A DNA stretch of 5,068 bases from Methylomarinum sp. (GCA_013139755.1 WTAG01000719.1:1-5068); one strand, 5' to 3'. Counted from the first letter of the stretch, positions 1 through 5,068 are shown. Notes: generated by a model from the letters alone, not told the origin. A program made the numbers and translations.

Positions 1-154
1 GAAAAACTGCATCAATCAAGGCTAAATATCTAGCTTTTAAATCAAGCGCGAACGATTGTCCAACCATCATAATCATGAGTTCAATAACACCCATGATCAA
101 TAGTATTTTGAATATTACCTTAACAATCTTACATGAATCATCAGTCACGGTCAT
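1..154 (-). CDS. N-terminus of a membrane protein, probably a sensor (partial, runs off left edge)
   Basis: An open frame begins with ATG at 154 and stays open to the window edge, giving 51 codons without a stop. The product has a short polar N-terminus (MTVTDDSCK), then a strongly hydrophobic stretch from about residue 10 to 35, rich in I, L, M and V, and then the segment DLKARYLALIDAVF. A first membrane helix followed by an 'LIDA' start of a second helix is typical of two-helix N-terminal anchors of bacterial sensor histidine kinases and diguanylate cyclases. That likeness is from memory of the families; the signalling domain itself lies outside the window. An in-frame GTG at 148 is an alternative start. 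The ribosome site is weak (AAGTGG just upstream). The frame is not explained by any neighbour, and the gene reads away from the transposase debris. Confidence 0.5.
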   Translation of the reverse strand, partial: MTVTDDSCKIVKVIFKILLIMGVIELMIMMVGQSFALDLKARYLALIDAVF

Positions 155-271
155 ACCACTTTATGATGTAGTAAAAAACTTACATTTATACCAATAATTA
201 ACACAACATTACATAAACAATCATAACACTGCCCCTTACTTTTTGGTAGTTGAACTCTTGTTCAACTCGGA
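155..271. other. AT-rich intergenic stretch with a short perfect hairpin
   Basis: No gene is visible between the left-edge gene and the IS3 remnant. The sequence is very AT-rich and presumably carries the leader and promoter of the left-edge gene, but I could not pick a convincing -35/-10 pair. At 248-267 there is a perfect 8-bp inverted repeat (AGTTGAAC, loop TCTT, GTTCAACT). No T-tract follows it on either strand, so it is not a standard terminator. It lies immediately before the IS3 remnant and may belong to the old insertion. Confidence 0.4.
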
Positions 272-466
272 GTGAGCCTAAAAACAGCATCGTATTCCAA
301 TATAGAAGGTAAGTCTAAACCGACAAATACAATCTATCTTAGAACAAATCAAAGCTGGATGTATCTAGCTATTGTTATGGATTTATATTCTGAACGGATT
401 ATTGGTTGGAGTATTGATAAACGCATGACCGTTTCATTGGTTGGGCGAGCAATTAAATGTAAATGA
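272..466 (+). pseudogene. Remnant of an IS3-family transposase (OrfB, integrase core)
   Basis: The frame encodes about 64 residues. The segment from about 329 to 450 (YLRTNQSWMYLAIVMDLYSE, RIIGWSIDKRMTVSLV) matches the integrase (rve) core of IS3-family OrfB proteins. Family members normally read W-x-T-D-I-T-Y-I-R-T just before this stretch. Here the text passes from KPTNT straight to IYLRT, so the conserved TDIT, with the first catalytic Asp of the DDE triad, is missing. The frame stops at 466, before the second Asp and the Glu. A full OrfB is roughly 270-300 residues, so only about a sixth remains and it cannot be active. The GTG at 272 is only the frame's first possible start, not a real gene start. 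The right end runs directly into a fragment of a different transposase on the opposite strand. Confidence 0.75.
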
Positions 467-576
467 TTATCTAAAATCACATAGGCTATCAAACTAAAAT
501 ATCGTTGCTTTTGACGATAGGCTAATGCGTTAAGGATAACCTGCACACTAGTCTGATGCGTATACACAATGACCAA
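448..576 (-). pseudogene. Remnant of an HUH (Y1, IS200-like / REP-associated) transposase
   Basis: Read on the minus strand from 576, about 43 residues resemble the first third of Y1 transposases of the IS200-like/REP-associated type. They include VQVILNALAYRQKQ, then LIAYVILDNHLHLIA. The NHLHLIA string carries the His-x-His (HUH) metal-binding motif, encoded at 457-465. Upstream, the frame meets a stop just before 576 and no matching N-terminus is visible. Downstream, the similarity ends right after the HUH motif, where the IS3 remnant begins, so the catalytic Tyr helix is absent. This is therefore an inactive scrap. Proteins of this type include the RAYTs that mobilise REP palindromes, and REP-like palindromes occur near the right end of this window. 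Whether this remnant is a true RAYT or another Y1 family cannot be told from 43 residues. Confidence 0.65.
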
Positions 577-649
577 TTATTAATGGTGCATGTAAGAATT
601 TTTCCTTTGTATTATTACAGTGGTCTAATCAACTTGAAGACATTAGCAT
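577..649. other. Intergenic, nothing recognised
   Basis: This stretch lies between the HUH-transposase remnant and the stop codon of the DUF2380-like gene. It is AT-rich, with no open frame continuing the transposase on the minus strand and no obvious hairpin plus T-tract. It could include unrecognisable decayed transposase N-terminal sequence. Confidence 0.4.
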
Positions 650-1171
650 TTAACCACCATTCCCCAGCTTAATAATCACCTTGTTTATTTCCCTAGATAA
701 CTTCCTCACTCCACGTTGAGTCACTTTTTGGTGATTACCTTTTAACTCTACATCATACCTTGCTACAAGCCGCCCTGTTTTGATATTGATAACATGTGCC
801 ATTAAATAAGAATACAAAAAACTGGGTTTGCTATGTTGGCCGACAATTATCCAGTCAGCACCATACTTTTTACCGAGCTTAGCGGCAACATCATGAAATC
901 TGAACAGATAACCGAAACCTGCATTTTCAGCCTGTTGTTGGTCTGGACTAATTTGAATAATGTCATAATCCCCTACTCGATTAATATCTTGTTCTAGTAA
1001 TGTTTTGATTGAAGCTGTTCTAACACGCTCAGTCTGTGTATTCGGCAAAGAGGTTATATCGTTTAGTTCAAAAGACAAGATGGCGATTCGCTCCCCTGCA
1101 TTTACGGTTCCGCAAAGAACCAGCATTAATAGCAATAAACTCGGTGCAATGGTTTTTCTTATTATCTTCAT
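650..1171 (-). CDS. Small exported protein, DUF2380/DUF3280-like
   Basis: The product is 173 residues when started at the ATG at 1171. That start is preferred over an in-frame ATG at 1306 because it opens directly on a signal peptide (MKIIRK, hydrophobic core about residues 8-22, cleavage likely after VNA-25). It is also preceded by a purine-rich AAGGCGGA ribosome site. The mature part begins ERIAILSFELND, a beta strand typical of this family. Later come KYGADWIIVGQHSKPS (about 102-117) and INIKTGRLVARYDVELKGN (about 128-146), then a helical C-terminus. This layout fits the DUF2380/DUF3280 family of secreted proteins of unknown function. From memory these are often found near PQQ-alcohol-dehydrogenase and methylotrophy loci. 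Cys20 is not in a proper lipobox (Leu at -1), so a soluble periplasmic protein is more likely than a lipoprotein. It is transcribed divergently from the kinase operon. Biochemical function is unknown. Confidence 0.8.
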   Translation of the reverse strand: MKIIRKTIAPSLLLLMLVLCGTVNAGERIAILSFELNDITSLPNTQTERVRTASIKTLLEQDINRVGDYDIIQISPDQQQAENAGFGYLFRFHDVAAKLGKKYGADWIIVGQHSKPSFLYSYLMAHVINIKTGRLVARYDVELKGNHQKVTQRGVRKLSREINKVIIKLGNGG

Positions 1172-1358
1172 ATCGTCCGCCTTAAATATCGTTATTATTT
1201 GTAGCCTGTAGCGTATCAAGCTAAGTTCCCTAGGTAAGCCTATATCTGCCCGTGAGTTACGGGCAATTTGCCCGCAGTTATCAGCTTTACTGTTAAAACA
1301 ATTCATCTGCGCATAGAATGGATGTTTAAATCAGATAAGTAGCCGAGTGGTTTTTATT
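1172..1358. promoter_or_regulatory. Divergent control region with overlapping palindromes
   Basis: This 187-bp gap separates the divergent DUF2380-like gene and the kinase-regulator operon, so it should hold both promoters. The core is two overlapping inverted repeats that share a strand segment. One is TGCCCGT-gagtt-ACGGGCA (1247-1253 with 1259-1265). The other is CGGGCAA-t-TTGCCCG (1260-1266 with 1268-1274). Such GC-rich symmetry stands out in AT-rich DNA and suits a dimeric regulator site, possibly for the neighbouring LuxR-type regulator (inference). Candidate promoter pieces are TAGAAT at 1314-1319 toward the kinase, and on the minus strand TTGATA (1214-1219) with TAATAA (1192-1197) at 16-bp spacing toward the DUF2380-like gene. 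Both are weak matches to the sigma-70 consensus. Confidence 0.4.
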
Positions 1359-2717
1359 ATGAATTTAAAATTCCATTTACTTGTGCGTATCACTCTGGTG
1401 GCAGTTGTTTGCTTACTTACCACGGCTATCTATATACTTTACCAAGCTGACCAGCAATCTAAACAGCAGTCACATAAAATGCTGGAATCAATAGGCAAGC
1501 AATTAGAAGTTCAGTTATTGCGTATTGATACGGGGTTTGATCGTTATGATAAATTTCCTGACTTAGGCTTATGGAAAGAAACCCGTTCTGTCTCCGATGT
1601 TTGTATCCACTTTACTTCAGAAAACAATACGTTTACTCAGGGCATTTGCCAAGGCTCTGAATGGCCAGATAAACATTGGCCAAAGCTATTCGAAACACTT
1701 TATCAATTTGTCTTTAATCCTGGTATTGAGCTGTTTAGAAAGGTTACTTTTAAAAATAAGGTACATGGTTCAATTAGTATTACCCCCAGCGTTGAAATGG
1801 AATTAAGCCGAGCTTGGGAAAGCCTGCGCGCATTACTAGAGCTATCCGCCATAACTATTTCAACCATTTGTTTGTTGGTTTATATATCAATAAATCGCGC
1901 TTTACGTCCAGCTCAGCTCATCGTTTCTGGACTAGAAGAAATGCAAAAAGGTGACTTAACTGTGCGTTTACCCCATTTTGAGCTGTTGGAATGGCAACGT
2001 ACCAGCACTGCCATTAATGAATTAGCCATTAGTCAGCAACAGTTATTATCTGATCGAAAAAACCTGACCTTTAAACTCATTAGCATTCAAGATGAAGAGC
2101 GCCGTTATTTGGCAAGAGAGTTACACGATGAATTAGGACAATGCTTAGCCGCAATTAATGCTCTGTCTGCGTCTATTACCCAAACAGCCAAACAGGAATG
2201 TCCGGTAATAGTTGAAGATGCAGAAAGCATATCCCGGATTAACAGCCATATTATGAATACAGTACGCACTCTACTGGTGAAACTACGGCCAGCTGAAATT
2301 GACGAGTTGGGGCTTGAACTTAGCCTAAAGAGTTTAATTTCTGAATGGAATGTACGATCCAATCATAAAATCAATTATCGGCTGACCATTAACGGCGACT
2401 GTCAGCAATTGTCTGAACCTCACCCAATCATGCTATTTCGGATTATTCAGGAGTGTCTGACCAATATTGCCAAACACTCCACTGCGACTAGCGCAACAGT
2501 GAAACTAGACATAAGCGATAAATTGATTGCTCTGACTATAGAAGATAACGGCGACATTGATCTGCTATCGCTTACAGATACCCCAGGATTAGGTTTGCTT
2601 GGCATTCGTGAGCGTGTATGCCCATTAGGAGGAGAACTTATGATTAATAAGAGTGAATCTGGTGGACTCAGCATAACAATAACTCTGCCTGTTAATTATG
2701 ATGGGTATGCAACATGA
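1359..2717 (+). CDS. Membrane sensor histidine kinase with MoxY-like periplasmic domain, NarL/HisKA_3 type
   Basis: The product is 452 residues from ATG 1359; a GTG at 1347 would add four residues, and neither start has a strong ribosome site. Order of parts: first membrane helix about 7-28; periplasmic sensor domain about 29-158; second helix about 156-178; HAMP-like linker about 179-232, containing MQKGDLTVRLP; then a coiled region into the dimerisation helix. The phosphoacceptor is His256 in RRYLARELHDELGQ, the HisKA_3 form used by NarX/DegS-type kinases. The HATPase part shows the N box ECLTNIAKHS (365-374), DNG (396-398) and the glycine-rich GLGLLGIRERV (410-420). All catalytic features look intact. 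The periplasmic part (FDRYDKFPDLG, VCIHF, IELFRKVTF, GSISITPS, AWESLR) resembles the LapD_MoxY_N type as I remember it, which would relate the protein to MoxY/MxaY kinases of methanol oxidation. The stimulus is not deducible. The gene overlaps its cognate regulator by 4 bp. Confidence 0.9.
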   Translation: MNLKFHLLVRITLVAVVCLLTTAIYILYQADQQSKQQSHKMLESIGKQLEVQLLRIDTGFDRYDKFPDLGLWKETRSVSDVCIHFTSENNTFTQGICQGSEWPDKHWPKLFETLYQFVFNPGIELFRKVTFKNKVHGSISITPSVEMELSRAWESLRALLELSAITISTICLLVYISINRALRPAQLIVSGLEEMQKGDLTVRLPHFELLEWQRTSTAINELAISQQQLLSDRKNLTFKLISIQDEERRYLARELHDELGQCLAAINALSASITQTAKQECPVIVEDAESISRINSHIMNTVRTLLVKLRPAEIDELGLELSLKSLISEWNVRSNHKINYRLTINGDCQQLSEPHPIMLFRIIQECLTNIAKHSTATSATVKLDISDKLIALTIEDNGDIDLLSLTDTPGLGLLGIRERVCPLGGELMINKSESGGLSITITLPVNYDGYAT

Positions 2718-3364
2718 CAGCTGATCAACACATTTCCATTATGCTGGTTGATGACCATGCCATGATTCGGGCAGGCTATCGCTCATTGTTAAAAAAACAA
2801 GATCGCCTAGAAGTCATCGCTGAAGCCGCTGATGGCGCACAGGCTTATCAACATTTTAAAGCGTATAAGCCTGATTTAGTGATTATGGATCTTTCATTAC
2901 CTGGACAAGGTGGACTAGAAATCATTTCTCGCATTAAGCAACGTTGCCCTGCGGCTAAAATTCTTGTTTTTACTATGCACCAGACAGCTATATTTGCGTT
3001 ACAGGCACTTAGAGCAGGCGCACTCGGTTATGTCACTAAAAGCAGTTCACCTGATGTGTTGCTTGAGGCTATCTATGAGGTTTATGCAGGGCGGCCTATT
3101 CTAAGCCCTGATATAGCTCAAGCACTTGCCTTAGAAAAATCAGGACATGAATGGCTTGCATTGGAATCTTTAACAGCACGTGAATTTGAAATTTTACGGA
3201 TGTTGGCAGAATCTCGCTCCAAAGAAGCAATTGCTCTAACTCTAAACATTAGCCCCAAAACCGTTTCGAACAGCCATTACTTGATCAAACGTAAATTAAA
3301 TGTGTCTAGCGATATTGAGCTGCCCCACCTGGCTATCCGAATGAATGTGATTAACTTTTTTTAA
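2714..3364 (+). CDS. LuxR/NarL-family response regulator
   Basis: The product is 216 residues, the usual length for the family. The N-terminal receiver domain (about 7-125) has the acidic pair Asp13-Asp14 (MLVDDHAMIRAG), the phosphoacceptor Asp59 (VIMDLSLPGQGG), Thr87 (FTMHQ) and Lys109 (YVTKSS), so it should be phosphorylatable. The C-terminal helix-turn-helix of LuxR type spans about 151-208, beginning LTAREFEILRMLAE and including ISPKTVSN, then LIKRKLNVSS. The start codon ATG overlaps the TGA of the kinase gene (ATGA), which implies one mRNA and translational coupling; there is no strong separate ribosome site. It is almost certainly the phosphorylation partner of the kinase and a DNA-binding transcription regulator. 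Targets are not shown by the sequence; the divergent control region upstream of the kinase is a reasonable candidate (inference). Confidence 0.93.
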   Translation: MTADQHISIMLVDDHAMIRAGYRSLLKKQDRLEVIAEAADGAQAYQHFKAYKPDLVIMDLSLPGQGGLEIISRIKQRCPAAKILVFTMHQTAIFALQALRAGALGYVTKSSSPDVLLEAIYEVYAGRPILSPDIAQALALEKSGHEWLALESLTAREFEILRMLAESRSKEAIALTLNISPKTVSNSHYLIKRKLNVSSDIELPHLAIRMNVINFF

Positions 3365-3393
3365 TTCTCGGGTGCATCGTAATTTGACTACTG

Positions 3394-3418
3394 AAAAATT
3401 AAGCGACCAGCCACTAAA
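3394..3418 (-). terminator. Weak candidate terminator for the outer-membrane protein gene
   Basis: On the minus strand, the end of the outer-membrane protein gene can fold into an imperfect stem (3412-3418 with 3399-3405; one mismatch and one G-T pair; 6-nt loop) followed by five T residues (3398-3394). The stem is short and imperfect. It is the only terminator-like structure in the 49-bp gap between the two convergent genes, so it is offered as a possibility only. Confidence 0.25.
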
Positions 3419-4733
3419 AAGAAATCTCCATTCCCACCACCACACGATCGTTCCGATTAAATTGTCCAAACACCCCTAAGCTATCACCATAAAAAACATC
3501 AGCACCCAACCAGGTTTTAATATTATCCTGCCATTCATAGCTTATTTTCGGCCTTATAATGCCATCCCCGTTGTTAGTATTGGCGATGAGCAAAACTTCT
3601 GCTACTAAGGTGTCATACATAAAGTTTCGCCTTACTAATCCGGTTAAAGTGGTATCCAGTTTATCTCTGGTGGTTTTATCTGCATCATTAATCACCCAGC
3701 TTTGAATTAGTTGGCTACTAATTAATATATCCCAAGGCGCATTCCAATCTAGGCCTAAGACATAATGTAGCTCTGGACTTTTAACCACGCCTTGATTTTG
3801 CAGTGAGTTTTTAGCAATAAAATAATGATCAGTAAAATAACCTACCTCCCCTCTCACCACCCAATCTGCAAAAGCATTACTGAAGGTTCCACCAAGTACA
3901 TGGGTACGTTCGTATTCTGGTGAAATGGAGACAACAGGCTTACCACTGGACAGTGATAAATTTTGTCTAAGTACAGGCAAGTTATTATATTGATACAAAT
4001 AATTAAGGGTAATATCCCAACCCTTCCAGAATGTTGCTGCACGCAAACCAACATCAGAATCCAGCAGTATATTATTAGGTCTTCTAACGTGTTCGATATT
4101 AATATTAACACCCACAGGTGCAGTTGGGACTAATTCTGCTGAGGTAAACGCATAACTTGCATTTTGCTTAGGCAATGCGTGATAAGTTTGATCAGGAATC
4201 CAAATAAATTGCAAATCCCAGTCAGCGACAGTTCGTTCAATATTGGCCGTCCATAAAGGAATTCGCGAGCTATCAAAATCATCGAGTATAAATTCGCTAA
4301 AGGATTGCGGATTAACAATATCTAACACTTTAAGCCCATCTGCCTTACCCCAGACTATTTGTTGCTTCCCTAAGGTTAAAAAAGTATCGCCTATTGCTCC
4401 TTGTAAATACAGTTCTCGTAATTCCAGTTCTACGCCATCATTTAATTGTGCAGGTTTACTGTAATCACTATAGCCATCACGATCATTATCATTAATCTGT
4501 AAACCGTCTATAGCCTCTGCTCTGAGACGCAGAGTTGACTTTAGTTGCCAGTCATTTTCAAAATCAACATTTACTTCTGGGACTAAGGTTAAATTTAATG
4601 ATTGGTTATCACCCTTATGGCTATTTATCATCCATTGGCTTGTTGCTGTGATTGAGTTGTCAAATTCTACAGCTATAACATTTGCTTGCCATAATCCTAA
4701 TAGACAGTAGAAAACTATTTTATGCATCTTCAT
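3414..4733 (-). CDS. DUF1302-like outer-membrane beta-barrel protein
   Basis: The product is 439 residues. The start ATG at 4733 is supported by a clear AGGAG (4744-4740) six bases upstream. A signal peptide covers about 1-21 (hydrophobic FYCLLGLWQANVIA, then VEF). The mature protein is a run of alternating amphipathic strands ending in ...VVVGMEISF, with the C-terminal Phe typical of barrel-assembly substrates. The most diagnostic block, about 104-167, reads LRELYLQG, then LGKQQIVWGKADGLKVLDIV, NPQSFSEFILDDFD and SRIPLW. It matches the conserved core of DUF1302-type outer-membrane proteins. Members are somewhat longer on average, but this one appears complete. An acidic loop at 81-90 (NDNDRDGYSD) has calcium-loop spacing. 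The family's function is not firmly known; a porin or export role is usually assumed. It converges on the kinase-regulator operon and has a REP hairpin in its leader. Co-regulation by that system is conceivable but unproven. Confidence 0.82.
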   Translation of the reverse strand: MKMHKIVFYCLLGLWQANVIAVEFDNSITATSQWMINSHKGDNQSLNLTLVPEVNVDFENDWQLKSTLRLRAEAIDGLQINDNDRDGYSDYSKPAQLNDGVELELRELYLQGAIGDTFLTLGKQQIVWGKADGLKVLDIVNPQSFSEFILDDFDSSRIPLWTANIERTVADWDLQFIWIPDQTYHALPKQNASYAFTSAELVPTAPVGVNINIEHVRRPNNILLDSDVGLRAATFWKGWDITLNYLYQYNNLPVLRQNLSLSSGKPVVSISPEYERTHVLGGTFSNAFADWVVRGEVGYFTDHYFIAKNSLQNQGVVKSPELHYVLGLDWNAPWDILISSQLIQSWVINDADKTTRDKLDTTLTGLVRRNFMYDTLVAEVLLIANTNNGDGIIRPKISYEWQDNIKTWLGADVFYGDSLGVFGQFNRNDRVVVGMEISF

Positions 4734-4739
4734 GATGTT

Positions 4740-4744
4740 CTCCT
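4740..4744 (-). promoter_or_regulatory. Ribosome binding site of the DUF1302-like gene
   Basis: AGGAG on the minus strand lies six bases before the ATG at 4733. It is the best ribosome site in the window and fixes this start over the in-frame ATG two codons downstream. Confidence 0.8.
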
Positions 4745-4768
4745 GATACCAATCTAAAGGGCAGAATA

Positions 4769-4808
4769 TTTATAGGATGTGCCGACGAAAGGAGGTGCAT
4801 CCTATAAA
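4769..4808. repeat. REP-like palindrome (single hairpin) in the leader of the DUF1302-like gene
   Basis: The arms TTTATAGGATG (4769-4779) and CATCCTATAAA (4798-4808) are perfect complements. The stem extends inward by two G-T pairs and two C-G pairs to 15 bp, leaving a 10-nt loop (GACGAAAGGA, 4784-4793). Hairpins with a TAGGATG foot and a purine-rich middle are common extragenic repeats in gammaproteobacteria, including methanotrophs (from memory). It begins 36 bases upstream of the DUF1302-like ATG on the minus strand, so it is probably either within the transcribed leader or next to its promoter. There is no T-tract directly after it, so it is not a standard terminator. Confidence 0.7.
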
Positions 4809-4860
4809 GGCATTATTCCAATCACAATATATTTTTATATTAAAAGTGATATGTATCTAT

Positions 4861-4940
4861 GTAGCCTGTATGAAGCATCGCGGAATACAGGATGAATTGC
4901 ACGTTTATTCCCGTATTCCGCGATGCTCCATACGGGCTAC
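4861..4940. repeat. Inverted pair of REP units (BIME-like) with GTAG feet
   Basis: Two 31-base arms (4861-4891 and 4910-4940) are inverted copies, matching at 28 of 31 positions, around an 18-nt spacer. Each arm begins with GTAG (CTAC at the far end on the plus strand) and is itself a hairpin. The left arm pairs CCTGTAT with ATACAGG; the right arm, read on the minus strand, pairs CCCGTAT with ATACGGG. Both have a short inner GC/GC stem around ATC. A GTAG foot plus an imperfect hairpin is the known layout of REP elements mobilised by RAYT transposases. The unit is non-coding: an open frame crossing it is only a by-product of the repeat. Confidence 0.85.
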
Positions 4941-5068
4941 GATCAATGTTTTTCTTTCACTGTTTTTTAGTAAAAGATTAGAGTAAGCATTTGTTGGGAT
5001 TGGTATTATTCCGCTCTATTTACAAACATCTTTTCAGCGCATTTTGGGTAAAAACACTATCCTTAACA
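4941..5068. other. Right-edge intergenic sequence, nothing firmly recognised
   Basis: Past the REP pair no gene can be supported. An open plus-strand stretch of 26 codons from the TTG at 4991 to the edge lacks an ATG and a ribosome site. A minus-strand frame (5067 down to a stop near 5020) could be the last 15 codons of a gene entering from the right, but is too short to judge. GATTGGTATT at 4998-5007 is a near-perfect inverted copy of GATACCAATC at 4745-4754. Confidence 0.3.

Noticed and set aside
248..267. Perfect 8-bp hairpin as a transcription terminator
   Set aside because: Neither strand has a T-tract immediately after the stem.
1112..1114. Cys20 of the DUF2380-like protein as a lipoprotein cysteine
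   Set aside because: The residue before it is Leu rather than Gly, Ala or Ser, and a good signal peptidase I site (VNA) follows five residues later.
1200..1210. 11-mer TGTAGCCTGTA shared with the left end of the REP pair (4860-4870)
   Set aside because: The sequence that follows does not fold into the REP hairpin, so it is either chance or an unrecognisable decayed copy.
1005..1211. Plus-strand open frame antisense to the DUF2380-like gene
   Set aside because: It lies opposite a gene with a clear signal peptide and family motifs; the hydrophobic tail is just the reverse reading of the signal-peptide region.
1172..1306. 45-codon N-terminal extension of the DUF2380-like protein
   Set aside because: It would bury the signal peptide inside the protein and would cover the palindromic control region; the ATG at 1171 has a ribosome site and a standard signal sequence.
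2105..2674. Two minus-strand open frames inside the kinase gene
   Set aside because: They are shadows of the kinase coding sequence, which has every expected catalytic motif.
3854..4464. Several open frames on both strands inside the DUF1302-like gene
   Set aside because: They overlap a well-supported 439-residue coding sequence in other frames and show no family features.
4777..4986. 69-codon plus-strand open frame crossing the REP elements
   Set aside because: Most of it is translation of the REP palindromes, the protein has no recognisable family features, and its apparent ribosome site is part of the repeat itself.
1..5068. CRISPR array, tRNA or rRNA genes
   Set aside because: No regularly spaced direct repeats and no tRNA- or rRNA-like sequence were seen on reading.

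Overview
The window looks like an AT-rich gammaproteobacterial chromosome, most plausibly from a methylotroph or methanotroph of the Methylococcales type. The taxonomic guess is an inference. It rests on a histidine kinase whose periplasmic half resembles the MoxY-type sensor domain, a LuxR-type response regulator overlapping it, a small exported DUF2380/DUF3280-like protein, and a DUF1302-like outer-membrane protein. I recall such families near PQQ-dependent alcohol (methanol) dehydrogenase genes, but no dehydrogenase or other catabolic gene is in the window.

Layout. Positions 1-154 (minus) hold the first 51 codons of a membrane protein, probably a sensor, that runs off the left edge. Positions 155-649 contain no intact gene. 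They hold a decayed IS3-family transposase fragment on the plus strand, abutting a decayed HUH (IS200/REP-associated type) transposase fragment on the minus strand. Next is the exported DUF2380-like gene (650-1171, minus). A 187-bp divergent intergenic region with overlapping palindromes separates it from a two-gene operon: the kinase (1359-2717) and the response regulator (2714-3364), which overlap by ATGA. The outer-membrane protein gene (3414-4733, minus) converges on this operon across 49 bp.

Upstream of the outer-membrane protein gene, 4734-5068 has no credible gene. It carries two REP-type palindromic elements. One is a single hairpin in the leader of the outer-membrane protein gene. 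The other is an inverted pair of REP units with GTAG feet, in which a paired change keeps each unit's own hairpin intact.

Likely working model (inference): the kinase senses a periplasmic signal related to alcohol oxidation or its metal cofactor and phosphorylates the regulator. The regulator would control nearby envelope genes or an alcohol-oxidation regulon elsewhere. The REP elements and transposase scraps show past activity of REP/RAYT-like and IS3 elements. I found no wholly new system. The most informative signals are the REP covariation, the alternative palindromes between the divergent genes, and the conserved-looking sensor/exported-protein neighbourhood.
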